From positions 1-5,818 of the forward strand of contig DFEA01000052.1 of assembly GCA_002368575.1 (NCBI GenBank): a stretch of DNA of 5,818 nucleotides, given 5' to 3'. Position numbers and translations under genes: made by a program. Source of the DNA: Lachnospiraceae bacterium UBA3814. GTDB lineage: Bacteria; Bacillota; Clostridia; Lachnospirales; Lachnospiraceae. A model generated the notes under the pieces. It was not told the origin of the DNA. It saw only the letters and a program-made list of their open reading frames with translations, and ran no database searches. This document shows positions 1-5,818 of this stretch, in pieces; the first letter of the stretch is position 1, and each line of letters starts with the position of its first letter.

Positions 1-874
1 CGTAAAGGTCGATGCATATCTCCTGCTCGGGAAGAGAGAAGCGTTCTGCGATCAGCGCCTTAAGGCACGTGTTTTCAAAAAAGGCATCATATATGGCAGA
101 AGACCCCTCCGGCCTCCCAAACCTGTATTCTTTTTTTGCAAAGATCCCCAACGGCACCTGAAGATCATTGTCCTCTCCGCCCGAGTGTTCGCCCTCCGAC
201 ATGAAATTAGTGGTAAGAGAAGTTCTCGGATATAAGAAATACATATCCCTTTCAATAAGATAGGCTATATTGTATTTAAGCCAGGAGCTTTCCGACCAGC
301 CTCTGACATTCTCCGGTATCCTCATACCCGTCAGGCTGTCCTCCGAGGCGTTCTCCATCCATTTCGCAAAGCCGTTCCACTGCTCCCTTGTATAGGCCTG
401 TCCCCAGGAGGAGGCAAGCTGCATATAATATGAATCAAAGCCGTCCTCTATCGCAAAAAAAGGCTCTCTGACGTGTACGTTTAAAAGATGGTTATAAAGC
501 GAGACTCCGCCGACCCTGCTGTCAGCTCCCGTAAAATCAAGGGCCGCCGACGCATAATTATAGAAATCGGGTGCAACAAAAAGATCATCCTCCAGAAGTA
601 TCACGCTTCCGTACTCCTCAGAATGATCTCCGCATTCAAGAACATGCCTTTTAAGCCCAAGCCTTTCCGCATGGGTGATTATCCGCTTTTCCCCGTACTC
701 CCAGTCAAACTCCCGGGCCGTCTCAAGGACCCCTTCGTTATCGCTTTTGTCTATGGATATAATAAGCGTAACATCTGAGCCTTCAGGGTAATCAGCCCCG
801 GCAAGTGAGAAAAGAAGCCTCTTCAAAGCCCTTTCTCTGTTATATGCGATCACTACCACCGGTATACCGTTTAT
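1..874 (-). CDS. GT-A fold glycosyltransferase, family 2 / GnT-I-like (C-terminus beyond window edge)
   Basis: I translated the minus strand by hand and found an uninterrupted frame of 291 codons from 874 to the left edge, so the C-terminus is missing. The N-terminus holds the typical first strand of a GT-A nucleotide-sugar fold (IPVVVIAYNR, residues 4-13). An acidic stretch SIDKSDN (40-46) follows, and then LLEDDL (93-98), whose E95-D96-D97 is the expected metal/nucleotide-sugar site. Further on are SSWGQAY (155-161) and YPRTSLTTN (215-223), which resemble acceptor-side segments of bacterial polysaccharide glycosyltransferases. No signal peptide or membrane segment is visible, so a cytoplasmic enzyme transferring a sugar from an activated donor to a glycan or lipid-linked acceptor is likely; donor and acceptor are unknown. 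The start is uncertain: a perfect AGGAGG at 883-888 points to an ATA codon at 872-874, while the first GTG (857-859) lies 23 bases from that site. The frame overlaps the acetyltransferase stop by four bases, suggesting coupled translation. Fold confidence is high, specificity unknown. Confidence 0.88.
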   Translation of the reverse strand, partial: MNGIPVVVIAYNRERALKRLLFSLAGADYPEGSDVTLIISIDKSDNEGVLETAREFDWEYGEKRIITHAERLGLKRHVLECGDHSEEYGSVILLEDDLFVAPDFYNYASAALDFTGADSRVGGVSLYNHLLNVHVREPFFAIEDGFDSYYMQLASSWGQAYTREQWNGFAKWMENASEDSLTGMRIPENVRGWSESSWLKYNIAYLIERDMYFLYPRTSLTTNFMSEGEHSGGEDNDLQVPLGIFAKKEYRFGRPEGSSAIYDAFFENTCLKALIAERFSLPEQEICIDLY

Positions 875-1572
875 CTTAAGATCCTCCTGACATCCCTGAA
901 ATCATCTATACGGCTCTTTATAACGGACTCGTCCCAGTCCCACCATTTTAATTCTAGCAGCTTTTTTTTCGTATCCTCGTCAAACCTGTCGCGGAGCTTT
1001 TTAGCGGGCACCCCGGCGTACACCCCGTAGGGCTCTATATCCTTCGTTACTACGGAGCCTGTTCCTATCACCGCGCCGTCGCCTATCGTTACCCCCTCGA
1101 TCAGCATCACGCCCCGGCCTATCCAGACATCGTTTCCTATATCGATCTGGATGCCCTTTTTACTGTCAATGTATATCTGCTCCTCAAAATCCCCCCGCCT
1201 TCCTTCCGTAAGGTAGGTATAGCCCATGTCCTTTTTCTCCGAATAAAAGGCCGGGTGAAGAGCGACCCGCTCGTCAACAGGGTGCCTTCCGAGTACCGTT
1301 ATCGCCTCGGGGCCTATCGAGCTGTATTTTCCTATCCTTGTATTGGAAAGGTCTCCCCCGTCCGATACCATGCTTCCGTATCCCACGTATACGTTTGACA
1401 GTACCGTTTTCTTTCCGATGTAATTTCTTCCCGCAATGACCGTTCCCTTGTTAATATAGGAGCCCTGCTTTAAAATGCTCTTAGTCTTAAGCTCTATTAT
1501 GATCCTTTGAAAAGGAAAGACAAGGCTTCTGTATAATGCCGAGCCGACCTCTGTAAGCTTCCGCTTTATCAT
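871..1572 (-). CDS. Left-handed beta-helix (hexapeptide) O-acetyltransferase, CatB/WbbJ-like
   Basis: This 233-residue protein probably moves an acetyl group from acetyl-CoA to a hydroxyl on a surface sugar. Residues about 40-95 and 140-180 show the hexapeptide repeat pattern of a left-handed parallel beta-helix, for example IGNDVWIGRGVMLIEGV (145-161) and the following IGDGAVIGTGSVVTKDI. The helix is interrupted by a loop with LGRHPVDERVALHPAFYS (94-111); H97 fits the catalytic histidine of the xenobiotic-acyltransferase (CatB-type) branch. After the helix comes GVYAGVPAKKLRDRF (183-197) and a C-terminal WWDWDE (210-215), both usual in that branch. Residues about 8-27 are hydrophobic/amphipathic, perhaps a membrane-facing helix. 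CatB relatives inactivate antibiotics, but many family members sit in polysaccharide clusters, and the adjoining glycosyltransferase favours that role. The ATG overlaps the S41 stop as ATGA with a modest GAAGGGA site upstream. The substrate is not deducible. Confidence 0.9.
   Translation of the reverse strand: MIKRKLTEVGSALYRSLVFPFQRIIIELKTKSILKQGSYINKGTVIAGRNYIGKKTVLSNVYVGYGSMVSDGGDLSNTRIGKYSSIGPEAITVLGRHPVDERVALHPAFYSEKKDMGYTYLTEGRRGDFEEQIYIDSKKGIQIDIGNDVWIGRGVMLIEGVTIGDGAVIGTGSVVTKDIEPYGVYAGVPAKKLRDRFDEDTKKKLLELKWWDWDESVIKSRIDDFRDVRRILR
883..888 (-). promoter_or_regulatory. Ribosome binding site of the glycosyltransferase gene
   Basis: The minus strand reads AGGAGG here, a full-strength Shine-Dalgarno site lying inside the last codons of the acetyltransferase gene. 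Eight bases downstream is ATA (872-874), in frame with the glycosyltransferase. No ATG, GTG or TTG occurs in that frame between an upstream TGA (the GAT GAT junction near 901-905) and the GTG at 857-859. The site therefore argues for initiation at ATA, or for a recent loss of an ATG there. Confidence 0.7.
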
Positions 1573-2828
1573 ATTCCCTTCTCAAGCTCCTTCTCAAGAT
1601 ATTCCCGGGCAGCCTCAAGCTGATTATCCGTACCCTCGTCGCGGTATTTCTCATAATCCCACTCCACGGTAACGTCGGGCTCTATCCCCACTCCGTGGAT
1701 ATTATAGCCGTCAGGAGTATAGTATTTTGCTATCGTGACCTTTATGCCGCTTCCGTCTCCCAGAGGAAGCACCCTCTGCACCACGCCCTTACCGTAGGTG
1801 GTGGTACCCATTATGGTGCCGGTCCCGTGATCCTTGACAGCCCCCGTAACGATCTCTGAGGACGACGCGGAATAACCGTTTACAAGAACCACCAGGGGAA
1901 TACCGAGCATGTCCGCGTCAGAATTGTATTCCTCCCTGTTTCCATCCTTATCCTCTATGTATACGACAAGCCCCTCGGGGCAGAATTTGTCGGCGATCTT
2001 CACCGCTATGTCAAAATCTCCTCCGGTATTGCTCCTTAAATCAAAGACAAGCGCCTTCATCCCCTGTTTCTTAAGCTCGTTAAGCTGAAGCCTGAACTGG
2101 TCATAGGAGACCGAGGCAAACTCCGAAAGTGAAAGATATCCGATATCATCAGTGAGCATTTCCGAGGTTACGGTCACGCTCTCAACAACGTCCCTTACGA
2201 TATCAAACCTTATGATATCCTCCTCGCCCTCTCTCATTACGCCGACGCTGACCTTTGTTCCCTTTTCGCCCCGCATCTTGCTGATGACTATGTCGCTGTC
2301 CTGGCCGATAACGTCCTCACCGTCCACCTCAACTATGAGGTCGCCCTCTCTCATCCCGGCTTTTTCCGCGGGAGAGCCTTCAATAGGCCTTATAACCTCA
2401 AGCGTCTGGGTCTCCTGATCAACGCTTAAATATACGCCGATACCCTCAAAGGTGCCGTTATTATCCTCCATGAGCTCGGTGAATTCCTTTTTGGTATAGT
2501 ACTGGGAGTACGGATCGTTAAGACCGTCAACATAGCCCTTGTACATACTCTCCTTAAGCTCGTTCTCATCATATTCGTCAAGGTAATAGGTCTCGATCAC
2601 ATCGTTTAAAACGGCAAGCTTGTCCTCCTCCCTGGTACCGATAACGCTGCTCTTCCTGAAAAAGGCGCCTGTGGTAAAGTACCTGAAGATCCCCATTCCT
2701 ATTCCGGCCCAGATCAGCACGGATATAAGGATCGCTATGGTCACTGCGATCCCGATCGCTATGCCCTGTGCCCTTCCTCTGTTCTTTTCCTTATTAAGTA
2801 TGTTAAGTAACTTGTTTCTTTCTTCCAT
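1569..2828 (-). CDS. Membrane-anchored S41 carboxy-terminal processing peptidase (CtpA/CtpB family) with PDZ domain
   Basis: This is a serine protease of the Tsp/Ctp family acting outside the membrane, 419 residues from the chosen start. It has a short basic cytoplasmic tail (1-20), one transmembrane helix (about 22-48), an N-terminal helical region (65-120), a PDZ domain (about 125-205, beginning GTFEGIGVYL) and the protease core (about 220-390). The catalytic serine is S322 in NGYSASSSEIV and the general-base lysine is K347 in TYGKGVVQ. Their 25-residue spacing, and Q351 four residues on, match the Ser-Lys pair and glutamine of E. coli Prc, so the enzyme looks active. An upstream GTG at 2886-2888 would add 20 residues and overlap the M23 gene by 19 bases. 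I prefer the ATG at 2826-2828, because it gives a normal basic tail before the helix; its only ribosome site, GAAGGG, is about 13 bases away. Substrates in this operon are unknown; the neighbouring M23 hydrolase is an inferred candidate. Confidence 0.93.
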   Translation of the reverse strand: MEERNKLLNILNKEKNRGRAQGIAIGIAVTIAILISVLIWAGIGMGIFRYFTTGAFFRKSSVIGTREEDKLAVLNDVIETYYLDEYDENELKESMYKGYVDGLNDPYSQYYTKKEFTELMEDNNGTFEGIGVYLSVDQETQTLEVIRPIEGSPAEKAGMREGDLIVEVDGEDVIGQDSDIVISKMRGEKGTKVSVGVMREGEEDIIRFDIVRDVVESVTVTSEMLTDDIGYLSLSEFASVSYDQFRLQLNELKKQGMKALVFDLRSNTGGDFDIAVKIADKFCPEGLVVYIEDKDGNREEYNSDADMLGIPLVVLVNGYSASSSEIVTGAVKDHGTGTIMGTTTYGKGVVQRVLPLGDGSGIKVTIAKYYTPDGYNIHGVGIEPDVTVEWDYEKYRDEGTDNQLEAAREYLEKELEKGI

Positions 2829-2869
2829 CTGAAAATATATACCCTTCACAGCTTTTGGCCTGCGCCCTG

Positions 2870-4114
2870 TTATCCGAGGTAGTTCCACGGACTTACATAG
2901 CTTCCGTTCAGGCGGACCCCGAAATGAAGGTGCGGTCCCGTGCTTCTGCCCGTTGAGCCCACCTTTGCTATCTGCTCTCCCCTCACTACAAGCTGCCCTT
3001 CGTTAACAAGCAAGGAGGAGGCATGCATATAGATCGAGATAAGTCCGTCTCCGTGATCTATCATTATATAATTACCCATGGAGGACGAATATCCCGCGGC
3101 AATGACCTCTCCGTCGTAGGCCGCAAGAATCCTTGAGCCCGTAGGCGCCGCCAGATCGATCCCCGCATGGAACTTTTGTATCCCGAGGGTCGGATGCATC
3201 CTGTTGCCGTAATCATCCGAGATCCTTGTATAATCCGGTGCGGGCCAGGCAAACTTTCCGCCGTCGTATACTATGGCCTTTTTATTCTCCTCCAAAAGCC
3301 TCTTCTTCTCGGCAAGGATAGTAGCCTCCAGATCCTTGATTATCTGATCCTGGGCCGCAATCTCTTCCTCATACTCCCTTACGGCAGCCTCCTTGTTCTG
3401 TATGTCAGTCTCGTAATTACTGATCTCCTCCTGCTTGTGGGCGATAAGGGCCTCCATAGCCTCCTGTTCGTTCCTGAGATTATCCTTGGCCTCGTAGAGC
3501 TGCCTGTTCTCGTCCTCAAGCTCCGCCTTCTTCTGCGCGACAGCCTTCTCCGCCTCGATGTACTTATCAAGCATCCTTCTGTCGTAGGCGGTGATCTTGC
3601 CGATAAATTCGGCCTTGTTTAAAAATTCGGTGAAGGACTCGGAGTCAAGGAGCATTTCAATACTGCTTTTTCCCCCGCGCTCATACATGAACTTCACGCG
3701 CTTCTTCATGAGCTCGTACTGCTTTTTTTCGACCCTTTCCGCCTCTTCAAGCTCCTCGTTCTTAAGGATGATCTGCTGCTCCTTCTCGCCGATCTGGGCC
3801 GTAAGCATATCCACCTTGTCATTTATGACGGCAAGGTCCGAATCCAGCTCGGTAATATAGCCCTGAAGGTCGCTCTTCTCCTGTTCAAGGCTCTCTATCA
3901 GTGACTGGACGTTTGTAAGCCCGCTCTTCAGCTGATCCTTATTTTCCTCCGCCTCGTTCTTTTCCTTCTCGCTGCTCTCTATCAGATCATTCGTAAGCGA
4001 CGTCGCAAAAACAGCCCTCGACCCGAACAGAGCGCCGCTCTCAGAGCCTGCCGCAAAAGTAAAGAGCGACAGACTGAGGATCCCCGCAATTACAAATCTC
4101 TTTCTGAAATACAT
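2870..4114 (-). CDS. Secreted coiled-coil murein hydrolase with LytM/M23 peptidase domain (EnvC/PcsB-like FtsEX partner)
   Basis: This secreted cell-wall enzyme has 414 residues. A signal peptide (about 1-37, basic YFRKR, hydrophobic stretch, probable cleavage after AVFA) is followed by a charged coiled coil from about 45 to 278. The coiled coil holds the segment KKRVKFMYERGGKSSIEMLL (137-156), which resembles the conserved part of PcsB/EnvC-type coiled coils. The C-terminal M23 domain (about 290-412) keeps its metal site: H316 and D320 in FHAGIDLA, H364 in YMHAS, and H395 and H397 in GPHLHFG. It should therefore cut peptide cross-bridges itself, unlike EnvC, which has a degenerate site and only activates amidases. 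It follows ftsX after 64 bases, the usual place of an FtsEX-controlled hydrolase; the FtsX outer loop would bind the coiled coil. A TTG at 4127-4129 could add five residues, but AAGGGG just upstream favours the ATG at 4112-4114, though its four-base spacing is short. The exact bond cut is not shown. Confidence 0.93.
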   Translation of the reverse strand: MYFRKRFVIAGILSLSLFTFAAGSESGALFGSRAVFATSLTNDLIESSEKEKNEAEENKDQLKSGLTNVQSLIESLEQEKSDLQGYITELDSDLAVINDKVDMLTAQIGEKEQQIILKNEELEEAERVEKKQYELMKKRVKFMYERGGKSSIEMLLDSESFTEFLNKAEFIGKITAYDRRMLDKYIEAEKAVAQKKAELEDENRQLYEAKDNLRNEQEAMEALIAHKQEEISNYETDIQNKEAAVREYEEEIAAQDQIIKDLEATILAEKKRLLEENKKAIVYDGGKFAWPAPDYTRISDDYGNRMHPTLGIQKFHAGIDLAAPTGSRILAAYDGEVIAAGYSSSMGNYIMIDHGDGLISIYMHASSLLVNEGQLVVRGEQIAKVGSTGRSTGPHLHFGVRLNGSYVSPWNYLG

Positions 4115-4118
4115 ATTT

Positions 4119-4124
4119 CCCCTT
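4119..4124 (-). promoter_or_regulatory. Ribosome binding site deciding the M23 gene start
   Basis: The minus strand reads AAGGGG with four bases (AAAT) before the ATG at 4112-4114. The competing TTG at 4127-4129 lies upstream of this site and has only an AGGG two bases before it, which is too close. This supports the ATG start and the shorter basic N-terminus of the signal peptide. Confidence 0.5.
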
Positions 4125-4137
4125 ATCAATACCCTTT

Positions 4138-4143
4138 ATTATA
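4138..4143 (-). promoter_or_regulatory. Possible internal promoter (-10 element) ahead of the M23 gene
   Basis: The minus strand shows a perfect TATAAT in the 64-base gap between ftsX and the M23 gene. A 17-base spacer leads back to TTAAGG, which matches the -35 consensus TTGACA at only three of six positions, and no extended -10 TG is present. Transcription from it would start about 15 bases before the ATG. It would let the hydrolase and downstream genes be expressed separately from ftsEX. Support rests on the -10 box and its placement alone. Confidence 0.3.
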
Positions 4144-4150
4144 CTTCCGC

Positions 4151-4167
4151 CTCAAGGGCTCCTTAAG
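4151..4167 (-). other. Small intergenic hairpin between ftsX and the M23 gene
   Basis: On the minus strand CTTAAGG and CCTTGAG can pair as a seven-base stem with one G-U pair and a three-base loop (AGC). There is no following run of T, so it is not a normal intrinsic terminator. It overlaps the weak -35 of the possible internal promoter. It could be an RNA stability or processing element, or chance. Confidence 0.25.
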
Positions 4168-4178
4168 CAAAAGGAACG

Positions 4179-5078
4179 CTACACCTTAAGATGCCTGTGT
4201 ACTGTAAACATACTCCCAAGAAAGCCCAGCCCCACACCAAGCACCAGCGCTATCGGTATCAGCCTCTTAAATATGTCCTCAACCGACATGAACTTAAGAA
4301 GATCGTTAAGTATTGTAAACTCCTCCTGCACATACAGCACAAGATTGGAATATATGATATATATCGCTATAAGCGGGATGGCCGCACCTATGAGCCCTAT
4401 AATGATACCCTCTATCACAAAGGGCGAACGTACCACAAAGTCCTTTGCGCCTATAAGCTTCATTATCGCGATCTCTTCCCGCCTTACGGCTATGCCCATG
4501 GCTACCGTATTGCTGATAAGGAAGAGCGATACCGCAAGCAGGATGCCTATTATCGCAAGTGAAACAAAGCTGATCACCTGGTTTACGTTTGACAGGATGC
4601 TCGCGGTAGTATCCGACCGGTTTATGTCCCTGATCCCATCGACGGTCTCAAGATATTTTACCAGGTCAGACTGCTCCGCAACATCGTTCATATATATCTC
4701 ATAATGCTCGCTTCCCTCAAGAGGGTTATCCCCCTCGTAGCCCTCCGCGTACTCTCCGAGGTAATCGTACTTAAACGACTCCCAGGCTTCGTCCGCGGAT
4801 ACAAACACCATGCTGGCCACCTCCGGACGCTTTGCGATCTCATCTCCTATGGCCTGTATCTGCGTCAGATCCAGATCCTCATCAAAGAAAACAGTCACCG
4901 CGATGCCTGATTCGGCCGCTCTTATACTTGACTGAACATTGACGACTATGGAATAAAACAGACCGAACAAAAATACACAGGAAGCTATTGTCGCTATCGT
5001 CGCAAGCGAAAACATCTTGTTCCTGAAAATATTCTTAAAGCCCTGCTTGCAGGTATATAGCAACGTACTAATCCTCAT
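4179..5078 (-). CDS. ftsX: Cell division protein FtsX, membrane subunit of FtsEX
   Basis: FtsX (299 residues) is the membrane half of the FtsEX complex, which has an ABC-transporter build but carries a signal rather than a substrate across the membrane. Its layout is the expected one: cytoplasmic N-terminus, transmembrane helix 1 (about 24-47), a large outer loop (about 48-168), then helices 2 (about 169-191), 3 (about 219-245) and 4 (about 273-294). The cytoplasmic stretch AVRREEIAIMKLIGA (197-211) between helices 2 and 3 is the most conserved part of the family and contacts FtsE. The outer loop is rich in acidic and aromatic residues around 96-130 and would be the docking surface for the downstream coiled-coil hydrolase. 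The ATG lies inside the end of ftsE (11-base overlap), preceded by GGTGAG seven bases away, so the two subunits are probably translated together. The length is normal for Gram-positive FtsX. Confidence 0.96.
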   Translation of the reverse strand: MRISTLLYTCKQGFKNIFRNKMFSLATIATIASCVFLFGLFYSIVVNVQSSIRAAESGIAVTVFFDEDLDLTQIQAIGDEIAKRPEVASMVFVSADEAWESFKYDYLGEYAEGYEGDNPLEGSEHYEIYMNDVAEQSDLVKYLETVDGIRDINRSDTTASILSNVNQVISFVSLAIIGILLAVSLFLISNTVAMGIAVRREEIAIMKLIGAKDFVVRSPFVIEGIIIGLIGAAIPLIAIYIIYSNLVLYVQEEFTILNDLLKFMSVEDIFKRLIPIALVLGVGLGFLGSMFTVHRHLKV

Positions 5079-5754
5079 CTATATACTCACCCTTTTCCTC
5101 GTCGCTTACCACGACGCCCTTCTTAATTGTTACGACACGTTTTCTCATGGCGTTGACTATTTCACGGTTATGAGTTACTACGAGAACAGTTGTTCCCCTT
5201 TTATTGATCTCCTCTAAGAGCTTCATTATCTCCCAGGAATTTCTCGGATCAAGATTCCCGGTAGGCTCATCCGCAAGCAGGATGGGCGGATTATTGACGA
5301 GGGCCCTTGCAAGGGCTACCCTCTGCTGCTCGCCTCCCGAAAGCTGCCTTGTCTTTGCCTTGTATTTGCCCGCAAGACCCACCAGCGAAAGCATGGCGGG
5401 GACGTTCTGCTTGATCTGCCTTGTGGGCACCTCAATAACACGCTGCGCGAACGCAACGTTCTCATAAACGTTCCTGTCCTTTAACAAACGGAAATCCTGG
5501 AATACCACGCCTATGCTGCGCCTGAAACGGGCGACCTTGCGGCGGCTTATCCTTGACAGATCGTAGTCATTTACCACGATCCTTCCCGATGTGGGAGTAA
5601 GCTCCCTGAGCAGAAGCTTGATAAGAGTGGATTTCCCCGATCCACTGTCTCCAACGATAAATACAAACTCGCCCTTTTCGATGTTAAGGTTAACATCGTT
5701 AAGAGCCGGTACACCGTTGGAGTAAGACTTACTGACAGACTCCAAGCTGATCAT
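5068..5754 (-). CDS. ftsE: Cell division ATP-binding protein FtsE
   Basis: FtsE (228 residues) is the cytoplasmic ATPase of FtsEX. All ABC motifs are intact: Walker A GDSGSGKST (35-43), Q-loop VFQDFRLL (84-91), signature LSGGEQQR (138-145), Walker B ILLADEP (158-164) with catalytic E163, D-loop NLD (167-169) and the switch histidine H195 in VTHNRE. The phrases VFQDFRLL and ADEPTGNLDP are typical of FtsE rather than of importers, and the ftsX partner directly behind it settles the assignment. The C-terminus (YIDED) is acidic. The ATG at 5752-5754 has a good site, GAGGAG (5763-5768), eight bases upstream. It is the first gene of the visible operon; whether an earlier gene belongs to it lies beyond the right edge. 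Confidence 0.97.
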   Translation of the reverse strand: MISLESVSKSYSNGVPALNDVNLNIEKGEFVFIVGDSGSGKSTLIKLLLRELTPTSGRIVVNDYDLSRISRRKVARFRRSIGVVFQDFRLLKDRNVYENVAFAQRVIEVPTRQIKQNVPAMLSLVGLAGKYKAKTRQLSGGEQQRVALARALVNNPPILLADEPTGNLDPRNSWEIMKLLEEINKRGTTVLVVTHNREIVNAMRKRVVTIKKGVVVSDEEKGEYIDED

Positions 5755-5818
5755 ATTATACTCTCCTCTTCCCCTTATAAAAATAATAACTATGCACCTT
5801 TTTCGTTCTCAGCTTTGA
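5755..5818 (-). promoter_or_regulatory. ftsE: Leader of ftsE with ribosome binding site; no clear promoter
   Basis: These 64 bases upstream of ftsE are AT-rich in the middle and hold the Shine-Dalgarno site GAGGAG at 5763-5768. A TATAAT directly next to the ATG (5755-5760) is too close to act as a promoter for a normal leader and is more likely spacer sequence. I see no convincing -35/-10 pair here; the operon promoter may lie outside the window. Confidence 0.45.

Noticed and set aside
52..255. Short minus-strand open frame near the left edge
   Set aside because: It is out of frame with, and wholly inside, the glycosyltransferase, which continues without a stop to base 1. Its arginine-rich translation has no family features.
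488..778. Open frame on the plus strand opposite the glycosyltransferase
   Set aside because: The minus-strand frame is continuous and full of GT-A motifs; the plus-strand translation shows nothing recognisable.
871..900. Possible -1 frameshift fusing the acetyltransferase to the glycosyltransferase
   Set aside because: The frames are in a -1 relation and AGGAGG could stimulate slippage, but the codons ATC TTA AGA before the stop do not form a slippery heptamer that keeps pairing in the new frame. Separate initiation is simpler.
2829..2888. Upstream GTG start for the S41 gene (20 extra residues)
   Set aside because: The extra residues overlap the end of the M23 gene, include no family feature and have no good ribosome site ahead of the GTG. 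The ATG at 2826-2828 gives a normal short basic tail before the membrane helix.
3167..3622. Open frame on the plus strand opposite the M23 gene, leucine-rich
   Set aside because: It is the antisense of the coiled-coil codons (CTC/CTT from GAG/AAG), so its leucine richness is an artefact of the real gene's composition.
4273..4704. Long open frame on the plus strand opposite ftsX
   Set aside because: It lies antisense to a well-conserved ftsX, its translation is rich in Ser/Ile/Met without any recognisable domain, and it has no good ribosome site. It is a shadow of the real gene.
5755..5760. TATAAT directly before the ftsE ATG as a promoter
   Set aside because: Transcription from it would start inside the coding region and lose the good GAGGAG ribosome site; it is most likely just AT-rich spacer.

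Overview
The window carries one block of six co-directional genes, all on the minus strand and packed with 4- to 11-base overlaps or gaps of about 40-65 bases. It looks like a chromosomal segment of an anaerobic Firmicute, most likely a Clostridia/Lachnospiraceae-type organism. I base this on the gene order (ftsE, ftsX, coiled-coil M23 peptidase, S41 peptidase), Gram-positive-style Shine-Dalgarno sites, frequent ATA and AGG codons and near-even GC by eye. The genus cannot be fixed from this sequence.

Read in the direction of transcription (right to left), the window opens with a short leader (5755-5818). Then come ftsE (ATPase) and ftsX (membrane subunit), which overlap by 11 bases. Next is a secreted protein with a long coiled coil and a C-terminal LytM/M23 domain that keeps all its zinc ligands. 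It is followed by a membrane-anchored S41 carboxy-terminal processing protease with a PDZ domain. Together these read as a cell-wall-splitting module. FtsEX would couple ATP hydrolysis inside the cell to a conformational change in the coiled coil of an outside peptidoglycan hydrolase, and the S41 protease may process or remove that hydrolase or a related envelope protein. The last role is inferred from position only.

The operon then runs without a break into surface-polysaccharide genes: a left-handed beta-helix O-acetyltransferase joined to the S41 gene by an ATGA overlap, and a GT-A glycosyltransferase that leaves the window at base 1. The glycosyltransferase has no in-frame ATG, GTG or TTG at a usable distance from its strong AGGAGG site. 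The best-placed codon is ATA at 872-874, which forms an ATAA overlap with the acetyltransferase stop. One base change at 872 would restore the usual ATGA, which makes this junction the most unusual signal in the window.

No RNA genes, mobile elements, CRISPR arrays, integration sites or convincing terminators were seen. Apart from the start-codon oddity, this is a fairly ordinary division/envelope locus, and I found no clear sign of an undescribed defence or mobile system.
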